DNA from: Sthenelais limicola
Taxonomy: Eukaryota > Annelida > Polychaeta > Phyllodocida > Sigalionidae
Assembly (NCBI GenBank): GCA_942159475.1
Contig: OW804095.1
Span: forward strand, 155,603,664-155,667,663
DNA: 64,000 bases
Direction: 5' to 3'
A model generated the notes under the pieces. It was not told where the DNA came from and made no database searches. It saw nothing but the letters and a program-made list of their open reading frames with translations. Below, in pieces: positions 53,207 through 63,772 of this stretch. A program made the position numbers and the translations under genes. Within the stretch, counting starts at the first letter, position 1; the number at the start of each line of letters is the position of its first letter.

Positions 53207-53802
53207 TGTAGTGAACCCCTGGATATCTCGATTACCAATCCGGGGCTGTAGGCTCTCCTACAGGTAGTTTATCAGTAAATGGTGACACTAGTTATCCAGC
53301 CCGCGATAACCTTCATGCTATTACTTAGACAACCCAGGTTTGATCTTCCTCTCAACTAAGGGAAAGTAAAACATGGACAACAATCTCTGTTTCCGTAGCT
53401 TTATTTCCCCCACAGTGCGATCACAAGGTACATGGTCAGCCGGGCTAACCAAGACATCTGACGGAAAGGATTTCCGGAATAGTCACAAATACAATCCGTA
53501 CAATAACAAGGTGTGTACAAGTAAATGGCAAGATGTTCTTCGTACAGGAATAAGTGATACAGGAGATACACAATACATCACAATTATGCAATACAGTATG
53601 TATTCTGGTCAATGCAGGTAGATGAAAGGTAATCTGTAACTAGGGTAAAGCTAACATTTCATTCACGGTAAAACCGGAACAGATCCGAAAGGCTTGAAAG
53701 GTTGAGCGAGCGGAGCTCCAACCTTGACCTTGAAGGGCAACCCGGTTATATAAGAGTTAAAACAACAGCAAGCTATACTAGACTTGCGCTGAACCTCATA
53801 TC

Positions 53803-53809
<7 letters not shown>
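53207..53809 (-). mobile_element. Solo LTR, about 603 bp
   Basis: TGTAGTGAACCCC to ATATCCACTACA on plus, inserted in an AT microsatellite, so the target duplication cannot be read. Read on minus it has a TATA-like CTTATATAACC and an AATAAAGC signal. The end sequences resemble gypsy-1 LTR ends. The 82-codon ORF inside is not a gene. Confidence 0.8.
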
Positions 53810-53864
<55 letters not shown>

Positions 53865-54000
53865 TATGGTGAGTGAGTGAGTGAGTGAGTGAGAGAGATT
53901 GGTTGCTTTACGCCCTTATCAACACATTTAATATGGTTATATCAAGGGCGGGAGAGCTGAGAGGGAGGGAGTTTATGATCATACCCAGGACCAGTATAAT
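53810..54000. repeat. (AT)n and (GTGA)n microsatellites with a TTACGCCC repeat
   Basis: An AT run at 53810-53861 and a GTGA run at 53868-53893 are followed by GGTTGCTTTACGCCCTTATC and TTATATCAAGGGCGGGAG, a loose inverted repeat. It resembles a widespread molluscan-type repeat from memory only. Bases 54001-54600 have no recognisable gene. Confidence 0.65.
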
Positions 54001-54625
54001 ATTGTAGGCTATGGCTTATATTGTATTGTATCAGGTTTATTTCCCACATTTCATCAGAGTTACATACTTCAAATTGGAAGAAGGACTACAGAGATGAATT
54101 ATTACAATCATCAACACCTTGTCTTCCAGGCCGACCTATAAACATTATATGATGACCAATGTGTGTAAGATAAATATAATTATATGATGTTAGAAGCTGT
54201 TGTGCTTAAGGTCGGATTGTGGTCGTTGTACAGCACATCTTTTACACTATATTTAGTTCCTTTTAAATTGGATCCTCATCTTGAAATGATTTTTTTGTAT
54301 ATTTTGAATATGTTTGTGTTGTTTTGTGTAAACATGGCCTGTCGTGAATATGACACTGTCCCGGGTGTGTGGTTTTAATTTTTGATTCTATCCTGACCTC
54401 GCGGTTATAGAGTTATATCATAATTATGTTCATAATATCCTAAGTACGTCGTGAGATGTTTTCTATGAATCATTTTCTAATATTTTCTATTGTTGATTTA
54501 AATCAGCCTTTCTGTGAATAGTGTACCTGTTGCATAATGTCTGGCTGAATACAAATCTTAAAACAAACAAAACACAGTGTCCACAATATTGTGGTTTCGT
54601 GACGAAGCAACATATTTATACATAT

Positions 54626-54812
54626 ATGGGTCACATTTTCAGAAAATGTACAATTTGTTTTCAAAATGCAGTTTAACATAACAGAACTGATCCTATAGTT
54701 CAATGCGATACCAATATACTCAGATATACCCAGTATTCATAATTTTTTAGCCTAATTTAGCCTAATTTCCTAAATGTGTAGAGCTGGCCATTGTACATTT
54801 TCTGAAAATCTG
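54626..54812 (-). repeat. MITE family A copy
   Basis: It begins TGGGTCACATTTTCAGAAAA and ends TTTTCTGAAAATCTGACAT, with the interior deleted relative to the 27431 copy. Confidence 0.75.
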
Positions 54813-54911
54813 ACATATATATAGCACTTATGACAACTTATCAACTTATTTCCCATGAGTGAGTTATTGTAATTTGAAACTTGATGTTTAATTGGATATT
54901 TTGGGGGAAAT

Positions 54912-55030
54912 GTTAGAATAGAATAGAAAGTCTTTTATTTGCCTTTTGATAAATTATAGAGGAAATGGCAAACGGGTCGACATGCTTATGTGTGGTATAA
55001 GACAACACCTTTCTTCCAGCCGCTACCCTG
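54912..55030 (-). repeat. CR1-like LINE 3' end, minus orientation
   Basis: Read on minus, it contains GGTAGCGGCTGGAAG and GGCAAATAAAAGACTTTC, then an ATTCT repeat tail. This is the same layout as 560-841. Bases 55031-55278 hold nothing else. Confidence 0.55.
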
Positions 55031-55278
55031 GTTGGAATAAGTTGTGTTTCTAGTAAAATATATAAGTATAAGTATCTATTGAAGTTCTCCCAACTGTGGT
55101 ATTTTGGTTGAATCATAAGTATGAATAACAGTTGCTGTTTAAGTTAGTATATTTCCTCTTGTATAATGCTAGGCAACGCACAAAAATATTGACCACGTCG
55201 ACATGCGTCTTTATTATTAAATGTTTATTATGATTAAATGTATGGCTTTTGTTAGTAATAAAAAACTGTGCTACTCAC

Positions 55279-55482
55279 GGCATAAGGTGTCGTCAGGGAC
55301 GGGTTTCCAGAAGTCTGTGGTGGCCATCATGCAGGTGATGGTTGTAACCTCCAGAGGTACAATACTATTCACACCATAGCCATCTATGCAGGTCAATGTA
55401 CCAATGGCGCCAACAGCCAGTGAGAAAGGTAACTCCAGGGTGGCAGTGGTGAGTGTGAGGCTAGTGGCATCAGGACATTGGC
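55279..55482 (-). CDS. Host exon 2: first CCP (sushi) module
   Basis: The acceptor is CCACTAATAG and the donor GTGAGT. The 204-nt phase 1-1 exon gives QCPDAT right after the signal peptide and CCP cysteines (QCP, LTCIDGY, ITCMM, TLC) with a Trp. Its first 16 bases and acceptor are the apparent seed of the adjacent 38-bp array. Confidence 0.9.
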
Positions 55483-58400
55483 CTATTAGTGGCATACAAA
55501 CATAGCATCAGGACATTGACCTATTAGTGGCATACAAACATAGCATCAGGACATTGACCTATTAGTGGCATACAAACATAGCATCAGGACATTGGCCTAT
55601 TAGTGGCATACAAACATAGCATCAGGACATTGACCTATTGATGGCATACAAACATAGCATCAGGACATTGACCTATTAGTGGCATACAAACATAGCATAT
55701 ACAAACATAGCATCAGGACATTGACCTATTGATGGCATACAGACATAGCAGCAGGACATTGGCCTATTAGTGGCATACAAACATAGCATCAGGACATTGA
55801 CCTATTAGTGGCATACAAACATAGCATCAGGACATTGACCTATTGGTGGCATACAAACATAGCATCAGGACATTGACCTATTAGTGGCATACAAACATAG
55901 CATCAGGACATTGACCTATTGATGGCATACAAACATAGCATCAGGACATTGGCCTATTGATGGCATACAAACATAGCATCAGGACATTGACCTATTGGTG
56001 GCATACAAACATAGCATCAGGACATTGACCTATTAGTGGCATACAAACATAGCATCAGGACATTGACCTATTAGTGGCAAACATAGCATCAGGACATTGA
56101 CCTATTAGTGGCATACAAACATAGCATCAGGACATTGACCTATTGGTGGCATACAAACATAGCATCAGGACATTGACCTATTAGTGGCATACAAACATAG
56201 CATCAGGACATTGACCTATTAGTGGCATACAAACATAGCATCAGGACATTGACCTATTAGTGGCATACAAACATAGCATCAGGACATTGACCTATTGATG
56301 GCATACAAACATAGCATCAGGACATTGACCTATTGGTTGCATACAAACATAGCATCAGGACATTGACCTATTAGTGGCATACAAACATAGCATCAGGACA
56401 TTGGCCTATTGGTGGCATACAAACATAGCATCAGGACATTGACCTATTAGTGGCATACAAACATAGCATCAGGACATTGACCTATTAGTGGCATACAAAC
56501 ATAGCATCAGGACATTGACCTATTGATGGCATACAAACATAGCATCAGGACATTGACCTATTAGTGGCATACAAACATAGCATCAGGACATTGGCCTATT
56601 AGTGGCATACAAACATAGCATCAGGACATTGACCTATTGATGGCATACAAACATAGCATCAGGACATTGACCTATTAGTGGCATACAAACATAGCATCAG
56701 GACATTGACCTATTGATGGCATACAAACATAGCATCAGGACATTGACCTATTAGTTGCATACAAACATAGCATCAGGACATTGACCTATTGATGGCATAC
56801 AAACATAACATCAGGACATTGACCTATTAGTGGCATACAAACATAGCATCAGGACATTGACCTATTAGTGGCATACAAACATAGCATCAGGACATTGACC
56901 TATTGATGGCATACAAACATAGCATCAGGACATTGACCTATTGATGGCATACAAACATAGCATCAGGACATTGACCTATTAGTGGCATACAAACATAGCA
57001 TCAGGACATTGACCTATTGATGGCATACAAACATAGCATCAGGACATTGACCTATTAATGGCATACAAACATAGCATCAGGACATTGACCTATTAGTGGC
57101 ATACAAACATAGCATCAGGACATTGACCTATTAGTGGCATACAAACATAGCATCAGGACATTGACCTATTAGTGGCATACAAACATAGCATCAGGACATT
57201 GGCCTATTGATGGCATACAAACATAGCATCAGGACATTGACCTATTGATGGCATACAAACATAACATCAGGACATTGGCCTATTAGTGGCATACAAACAT
57301 AGCATCAGGACATTGGCCTATTAGTGGCATACAAACATAGCATCAGGACATTGGCCTATTAGTGGCATACAAACATAGCATCAGGACATTGGCCTATTAG
57401 TGGCATAGCATCAGGACATTGACCTATTAGTGGCATACAAACATAACATCAGGACATTGGCCTATTAGTGGCATAGCATCAGGACATTGACCTATTAGTG
57501 GCATACAAACATAGCATCAGGACATTGACCTATTAGTGGCATACAAACATAGCATCAGGACATTGACCTATTGCTGGCATACAAACATAGCATCAGGACA
57601 TTGACCTATTGATGGCATACAAACATAGCATCAGGACATTGACCTATTAGTGGGATACAAACATAGCATCAGGACATTGGCCTATTAGTGGCATAGCATC
57701 AGGACATTGACCTATTAGTGGTATACAAACATAGCATCAGGACATTGACCTATTGATGGCATACAAACATAGCATCAGGACATTGACCTATTAGTGGCAT
57801 ACAAACATAGCATCAGGACATTGACCTATTGATGGCATACAAACATAGCATCAGGACATTGACCTATTAGTGGCATACAAACATAGCATCAGGGCATTGA
57901 CCTATTGGTAGCATACAAACATAGCATCAGGACATTGACCTATTGATGGCATACAAACATAGCATCAGGACATTGACCTATTGATGGCATACAAACATAG
58001 CATCAGGACATTGACCTATTGATGGCATACAAACATAGCATCAGGACATTGACCTATTAGTGGCATACAAACATAGCATCAGGACATTGACCTATTGATG
58101 GCATACAAACATAGCATCAGGACATTGACCTATTAGTGGCATACAAACATAGCATCAGGACATTGACCTATTAGTGGCATACTAACATAGCATCAGGACA
58201 TTGACCTATTAGTGGCATACTAACATAACATCAGGACATTGACCTATTAGTGGCATACAAACATAGCATCAGGACATTGACCTATTGATGGCATACAAAC
58301 ATAGCATCAGGACATTGACCTATTAGTGGCATACAAACATAGCATCAGGACATTGACCTATTAGTGGCATACTAACATAACATCAGGACATTGACCTATT

Positions 58401-58793
58401 AGTGGCATACAAACATAGCATCAGGACATTGACCTATTAGTGGCATACAAACATAGCATCAGGACATTGACCTATTGGTGGCATACAAACATAGCATCAG
58501 GACATTGACCTATTAGTGGCATACAAACATAACATCAGGACATTGACCTATTAGTGGCATACAAACATAGCATCAGGACATTGGCCTATTAGTGGCATAC
58601 AAACATAGCATCAGGACATTGGCCTATTGATGGCATACAAACATAGCATCAGGACATTGACCTATTAGTGGCATACACACATAGCATCAGGACATTGACC
58701 TATTAGTGGCATACAAACATAGCATCAGGACATTGACCTATTGATGGCATACAAACATAGCATCAGGACATTGACCTATTAGTGGCATACAAA
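55483..58793. repeat. 38-bp minisatellite seeded by the exon 2 acceptor
   Basis: About 87 units of CATACAAACATAGCATCAGG / ACATTGACCTATTAGTGG. The unit's ATCAGGACATTGRCCTATTA segment is exon 2's first 16 bases plus its splice acceptor. A few units lack CATACAAA. Variants GATGG, GGTGG and AGTGG recur irregularly. There is no coding sequence in it. Confidence 0.97.
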
Positions 58794-58795
58794 TA

Positions 58796-59086
58796 TTCCA
58801 TAAAAGATAGGTTTAGAACAACCAATACCAGAGATCGATAAAGACAACATAAAAGGACATATCAATGGTATATAAAAGCAATATGTAAGAACAAGACACA
58901 ATATAAGATAATTACAGATAAGAACTACAGAAAACATGACCACTCTTCCAGGGTCAATGTTCGGATAAGCCTGAGAGCCCTCAACTGCCCTCTGGCGTCA
59001 GTCCGAAAGGACTAGGCTTCACCAGCGGACAGCTTCGGACTCCCGAGCTGAAGGGTTTCGGACATGAAATACACTTGACCACTACA
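58796..59086 (-). mobile_element. Partial gypsy-1-related LTR
   Basis: The plus-strand right part (GACCACTCTTCCAGGGTC, CCCTCTGGCGTCAGTCCGAA, ending GACCACTACA) matches the gypsy-1 LTR with substitutions. The other part of the LTR is missing and is replaced by the 38-bp array, so the array border is a breakpoint. Confidence 0.85.
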
Positions 59087-59089
59087 AAT

Positions 59090-59345
59090 GCTCTAATATC
59101 AATATCCACGTGTTCTACATTTTACATATGAACACATTTTAGTTATTTACCAGTATTTACTAGTTATTTACTAGTATAGTTTTGAACCAGAAATATTGCA
59201 ATTTCTTTTTTCAAAAATAAAAATATCAAACTGATAAAATATAGAAATATTTTTTGGAGTTTTATCATTATTAGAATCTGCTTGATCTCATCTATTTAAA
59301 TATGATGATATCTCAAAATCTGTATTATGCGACTTGTGACTTGCT
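59090..59345. repeat. Fragments of MITE C and MITE B
   Basis: GCTCTAATATCAATATCCAC matches the interior of family C. CCAGAAATATTGCAATTTC through ATGCGACTTGTGAC at 59176-59341 is family B in reverse. Confidence 0.6.
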
Positions 59346-59355
59346 GGGGCATAAT

Positions 59356-60075
59356 ATATCTGAACCATACTACACAGAACAATTACATGTAATGAATTCT
59401 TAAAAAACAAAAGAATCATTGATAAAAACACTCCTTCTGTAATAAAAAGGATGATATTCGTCACTTTTTGGTAGACTGTCCCACAACCAAAAGGCTATGG
59501 GAGAACATAATACGATGCATGTGCTCTATGAGTCACCTTAACTCTGTGAAAAATGATAAACCTATGTTTCAAATCGTGAATAATAATGTACTTGTCAAAG
59601 CAGAGAATATTCTCTTTGGTCTAGACTCCAACAACACAAGAGAAACAATTGTAAATTGGATAAGTTAAGTCTTTTACTCACAGACAAAGATTATTCTATA
59701 AAGGCGAACTCATGTTTAGCTCTTATTGCTGATCTAGACAGTAGATGTACAACAGTTTTGTATCAAAATAAAATATCCAACACCTGGAGAAAGCTGCACG
59801 CAGATCTAAGTAGCTTAACGGAATAGAATATTTTTTTTACGAATTTTTTATGTGTTAAAATTATTAATACTTGTATGTTTCTTTTTCCACGCAAATGTTG
59901 TCATCAAGATGAGTGGTATAACATATTGTTATTTTTCATTTTGCTATTGTCTATTCTAAGGAACGAAAAGGGGTTCGATGTATTCTTATGTGTTATCGGC
60001 CCAGAGAGTCAGGATTTGGTGATATGTTGAATAAAGCTGTTTCAAAAAAAAAAAAAAAAAATATCTGAACCATAC
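59356..60075 (+). mobile_element. 5'-truncated LINE with poly-A and 15-bp target duplication
   Basis: ATATCTGAACCATAC occurs at 59356-59370 and 60061-60075, bracketing a 690-bp insert that ends in AATAAAG and an A-run (60044-60060). The insert encodes only the extreme RT C-terminus (RHFLVDCPTTKRLWENI, a zinc-like H/C motif of L1/Tx1- or I-type LINEs) with a stop at 59668. Target-primed insertion is unambiguous. It is a dead copy and a different clade from the CR1-like elements here. Confidence 0.9.
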
Positions 60076-60237
60076 ACCTCACTCCAACTCTGCCAACCAT
60101 TTGAGTGGTGTTTTTAAAGCTCTTTTTCATGTTATATTCTCTTTAACACTGAATTCGCAATAGTACGGTACAAACAATCATGAAGTCTCTCTCACAGCAA
60201 GAGGTTCACTAGAGGTTCACTTCTATTATGTATTTTA

Positions 60238-60360
60238 TTTTTCTGCTCACTATCCCATGTATATAATCAACTTTCAACCCAAGCTGGGTTCCGCTGTAAA
60301 ATCCTACTCCTCTTGGAGGTGATGTACCCAGTGGAAATAAAATCTTTAAAAAAAAAAAGA
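60238..60360 (+). repeat. Short retroposon 3' end with poly-A
   Basis: GTGGAAATAAAATCTTT is followed by an A-run (60348-60358) that ends about 9 bp from the exon 1 donor. On minus it places a T-rich tract at the very start of intron 1. The 78-codon minus ORF reading through this is exon 1 continuing into the intron. Confidence 0.5.
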
Positions 60361-60369
60361 GTTGCTCAC

Positions 60370-60445
60370 CTGTGACACGGCTGGGTGCAATTAGCAGCAG
60401 CAGGAGGCACAATGGTGCTACCAGCCGGGCCCTGGGGTCCAACAT
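60370..60445 (-). CDS. Host exon 1: start codon and signal peptide
   Basis: The ATG at 60445 opens MLDPRARLVAPLC, followed by LLLLLIAPSRVTG, a classic basic/hydrophobic/polar signal peptide of about 25 residues. The donor is GTGAGC. The last codon is split after one base (phase 1) and completes with exon 2 as Gly. The 5' UTR and promoter upstream (above 60445) are not identifiable. Confidence 0.88.
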
Positions 60446-60549
60446 CGCCAGTCTTTAATTGCTGAAAATACATAAAATGTCATCAATTGTTTCATGAAAA
60501 TATGAATTTACCCTTTCAATTTGTAGAATTCTAAAAGTTCGAGCACTTG

Positions 60550-60872
60550 CGATGGTTACAGGAAAATGAGTCGCATATCGCAGAATAGATATTTTCCAAT
60601 GTGTTTTTGATAGTCGTCTTATAGAGTATATTAAGTTACTTTGAGTAGTAATGGCCCACTCAGAGATAATGCAAACCTTTTTTCAAAGGGAAATATCAAC
60701 TTTTTAAAAAAAAAGATATCAAATTTGAAATAATATAATAATTACTTATTCAATGTCCGAATGTTTACTATAGCATTTGAATCGGCTTGATCTCAAATAT
60801 GATGATATCTCAAAATTCATATTTTGCGACTTGTGACTCATTTTCCTGAGACACATCACATGACGGGTGTGA
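60550..60872. repeat. MITE family B copy upstream of the host gene
   Basis: It opens GGTTACAGGAAAATGAGTCG and closes GACTCATTTTCCTGAGACAC, with both ends and the interior shared. It lies about 100 bp 5' of the start codon, so the host promoter or 5' UTR must include or span it. Confidence 0.8.
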
Positions 60873-60914
60873 TTGCTGGAATAGCTGCTCACAGGTTCGT
60901 AGAAAACTCTGATG

Positions 60915-61022
60915 GTAGCTATAGGTATAGTTATAGGTAGCTATAGGTAGCTATAGGTAGCTATAGGTAGCTGTTAAGTTTTGGCTGTTAAGTTTTGGCT
61001 GTTAAGTTTTGGCTGTTAAGTA
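60915..61022. repeat. Two short tandem repeats
   Basis: A GGTAGCTATA 10-bp repeat (about five copies, 60915-60970) is followed by a TTTTGGCTGTTAAG 14-bp repeat (about four copies, 60970-61022). Confidence 0.9.
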
Positions 61023-61110
61023 GCCTTTTCCAAATGATACTGATTATGGTATAGATTTCAGAGTGCAGTTAAAAGTTCTATATACAGAGTAAGCCCGTTG
61101 TAAGAAGTAC

Positions 61111-61430
61111 AATAAGGGATTTGCATAGACGCCATTTTGAACCTTGAGTCGTATGGAGTTATGGGACCAATGGTAAAGTGTTGAATCCATGGAAAACATA
61201 CCATGTTCAGCATGGGATAGTTATCGATGCTCCAATATCAATATCCATAATGGTATACATGTTTCCATAAAAAAAAGTCCCTATTTTTCCCATCATGCTT
61301 TTGGTTTTGAAAGACCATTCTATAAGAGTTATGATGTTGGAGAAAACGTTCTTGCAGTTTTCGATCATCATAACTTATCCCAGGATGCACTGTAACAGAC
61401 ATGCGCAATGGCACATACAACCCCGTTTCG
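61111..61430. repeat. MITE family C copy
   Basis: It begins AATAAGGGATTTGCATAGAC, has CATGGAGTTATGGGA and GACATGCGCAATG inside, and ends near ACATACAACCCCG. It is slightly more diverged than the other two copies. Confidence 0.75.
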
Positions 61431-61439
61431 TAACAAACG

Positions 61440-61792
61440 TTTAACCACCTTTTACCTTCCATCCAATTGATATTATAGCGCTTCACCTTGCTAAATATCA
61501 TGCTACTACATTCTCTCCTACTGAGGTCGCTCATCGCCTGCCTCTCGTTGTCTTTTTCCTTAAGTACTGAAATTCTTATTGTACATACCCTTCTTCTTCT
61601 CCCCTATAATTTGTCATTTTTCAACTCGGTAACTTTGTAACCTTGAACCTTTGTATAACTGTTCAACTGGAATTCATATAAGGCATTCGTCGGAGGAAAT
61701 GATATACCTGTATCATGATTGACTGTACTACCTATTGTATTTTACCATCTATGCAAATAAAGAATTCTTGAAATGAAATGAAATGAAATGAG
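61440..61792 (+). repeat. LINE 3' end with (ATGAA)n tail
   Basis: ATCTATGCAAATAAAGAATT is followed by an ATGAA repeat (61770-61790), like the end near 37670. The 5' limit is uncertain. A 98-codon minus ORF overlapping MITE C is not credible. Confidence 0.6.
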
Positions 61793-61817
61793 ATCTAACC
61801 CATCAGTTTTGGCAACG

Positions 61818-62262
61818 CCCCCTCCTCCCGTCCTCCCCTCCTCCCGTCCTCCCCTCCTCCCCTCCTCCCCTCCTCCCCTCCTCCCCTCCTCCCCTCCTCC
61901 CCTCCTCCCCTCCTCCCCTCCTCCCCTCCTCCCCTCCTCCCCTCCTCCCCTCCTCCCCTCCTCCCCTCCTCCCCTCCTCCCCTCCTCCCCTCCACCCCTT
62001 CTATTTCTCCTTCTATTTCTCCTTCTATTTCTCCTTCTATTTCTCCTTCTATTTCTCCTTCTATTTCTCCTTCTATTTCTCCTTCTATTTCTCCTTCTAT
62101 TTCTCCTTCTATTTCTCCTTCTATTTCTCCTTCTATTTCTCCTTCTATTTCTCCTTCTATTTCTCCTTCTATTTCTCCTTCTATTTCTCCTTCTATTTCT
62201 CCTTCTATTTCTCCTTCTATTTCTCCTTCTATTTCTCCTTCTATTTCTCCTTCTATTTCTCT
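61818..62262. repeat. Pyrimidine microsatellites (CTCCCCTC)n and (CTATTTCTCCTT)n
   Basis: An 8-bp C-rich repeat runs to about 61996, then a 12-bp CTATTTCTCCTT repeat with almost no variation to 62262. Apparent ORFs (Pro/Ser, Leu/Phe, Gly/Glu) come from the repeat. The near-perfect 12-bp units imply recent expansion. Confidence 0.95.
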
Positions 62263-62345
62263 AATGAGATTGTTCCAAACACTGTTTGTTTCTTCTCCTG
62301 CCATAGACGACCTCATTGTACTCTTGTATCATTAGGCAAAAAAAA

Positions 62346-62674
62346 ATTAGGTGTGTTTCCGATTTACCCCCCCCCCCCCCCCCCCCCCGCCTACCTAGAA
62401 AAACCTTACCCTACCTAAAAAAAAATTTACCATACCTGATTTTTTCCCCATCATATCTTACTTTTTTTTGCATTTTTTGACAAAAAAAGCTTATTAAAGC
62501 AGGAAAACGTGTTTTCCTAACCCAAAACTGTCAAAAAGCACATTTCCCATGTTCAAAACAACTATTGTTATGAAAAAGACATTTTTTTCAGTTCCTGGGA
62601 GGTGGTTTCCAAACCAAAAAAAATAACAAAAAAAAAAAGTTACAACCCCCCCTACCTAGTTTTCAACCAGATAA
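62346..62674. repeat. MITE family D copy 3, cut by the tyrosine-recombinase element
   Basis: The left end ATTAGGTGTGTTTCCGATT is followed by a 22-base C-run at 62367 and the family blocks. The right part stops at ACCAGATAA, where the DIRS/Ngaro-like repeat begins, so the terminal inverted repeat is missing in this window. Confidence 0.75.
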
Positions 62675-62752
62675 ATATATATGAAGGAGACACAAGGCAG
62701 GAGGGCTTCTCAGGAATTTTTATTATAACCTGATGAGTAGGCTCGTTAAGCC
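62671..62752. repeat. Split direct repeat, outer copy
   Basis: ATAAATATATATGAAGGAGA through TGATGAGT, then AGGCTCG not found in the inner copy, then TTAAGCCC. It is the probable terminus of the element. Confidence 0.75.
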
Positions 62753-62921
62753 CCAACACCAACAGAAGCAACAGCAGAAAAAAGAAAAATGTTCGCGTCC
62801 AATCAGTGCGACGACCCGGGTCTTTCTGACGCCTTGGTAGTCGACAGCAACGAGCAAACAGTCAATTCAGGAGGCAGATCAATATATTTATAACTATATT
62901 TATGTCACACAAATATACCAC

Positions 62922-62997
62922 ATAAATATATATGAAGGAGACACGAGGCAGGAGGGCTTCTCAGGAATTTTTATTATAACCTGATGAGTTAAGCCCA
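62922..62997. repeat. Split direct repeat, inner copy
   Basis: The same sequence with one substitution (CACGAGG for CACAAGG) and a 7-bp deletion. It lies 44 bp from the end of the recombinase ORF. Confidence 0.75.
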
Positions 62998-63040
62998 AGC
63001 CCAAAAAGTTAATGTCAGTTCATGTTGTTTATTATTCCCA

Positions 63041-63772
63041 TCAGAATCTTGAAAGAGCAGAAGCGATTTTGCGATCAAGATCAAGTTTATATGAAGTGGT
63101 GGTATTGAGGTAAATTAACACGGCCAGACTTTGCCAGTCCCCTGCCATCTTAATGTCCGATAGATTGAGGCCAGACATATGCATGAACGATGCCGAACCA
63201 CGCCTAAGGCTATGAAGACCTATATCCTTCACGATACCCGATGAGGAAGACCACTCTTTCAGCCTCTTCAAGGCAAAATCGTATGAAACAGCAGAAACAC
63301 CATCATAGGATATTAAAGGAGAATCAGGTGAAGAGGTCGGAAATCTGTCAAACCAGAGACGAAGCTGTGTTGCAAGGCATAAGTCGTTGTAGGTATAAGA
63401 GATCGGAATCTCCAAAACCCTAGCAGAATACTGGTTAGTTTTTGATGAAGGCACCGACAGCAAAAAGCCCCAGTCACGCCACTGCAGATCCGATTTGGAG
63501 AGAAGATGTTCATTGAAGGCGGACGAAAAAACGTGACACTTTCTCAACAAAGAACGAAAGCACAGCAGTAAGCCTAGCCAGGTCGCCATTTCCTTAACGG
63601 CACTCTTATCAACTCGTTTGTAGATGAGGAGCAGATCTTCGGGAAAAAGAGGGTCTTTGGGAAATTTTTTGTCACCCAACAGGCGCTTTAAACCCATTAA
63701 GGTAAGCTTCAGACGAAAATCAGATCTTAAACTCAGGTTTCCTTCTAGTTTAGCAAGATGGTTGATAGCCTA
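63041..63772 (-). pseudogene. Tyrosine recombinase (YR), interrupted by one stop
   Basis: The open frame from ATG at 63697 gives 218 residues with the C-terminal catalytic domain. It has FRSLLRKC (first Arg), HSLRR (His162, Arg165), GDW (Trp188) and the nucleophile candidate Tyr196 in IYL. Upstream of that ATG the same frame continues through the core-binding domain (QWKKYYYFC) to the window edge, except for one TAG at 63770-63772. YR enzymes integrate circular element DNA. Either this copy is dead by that single stop or there is a sequencing error. Confidence 0.8.

Larger units (their letters stand above)
9118..60445 (-). other. Host gene: CCP/EGF type I membrane protein (13 coding exons)
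   Basis: I joined thirteen minus-strand exons, each bounded by AG and GT. Coding lengths (76, 204, 129, 213, 147, 132, 180, 144, 207, 183, 144, 94 and 256 nt) sum to 2109 nt, a 702-residue protein plus stop with no frame break. Module exons 2-11 are all phase 1-1, as in classic shuffled extracellular domains. Order: signal peptide, CCP, EGF, CCP, EGF, EGF, CCP, EGF, CCP, CCP, EGF, EGF, transmembrane helix, and a tail of about 45 residues. CCP (sushi) and EGF modules mediate protein binding at the cell surface, so an adhesion, complement-like or receptor role is inferred, with no orthologue named. UTR limits, promoter and any extra or alternative exons are not resolved. Confidence 0.9.

Noticed and set aside
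53373..53621. 82-codon ORF
   Set aside because: Inside a solo LTR, with no domain.
61788..62316. Pro/Ser-Leu/Phe and Gly/Glu ORFs
   Set aside because: Products of 8-bp and 12-bp microsatellites.
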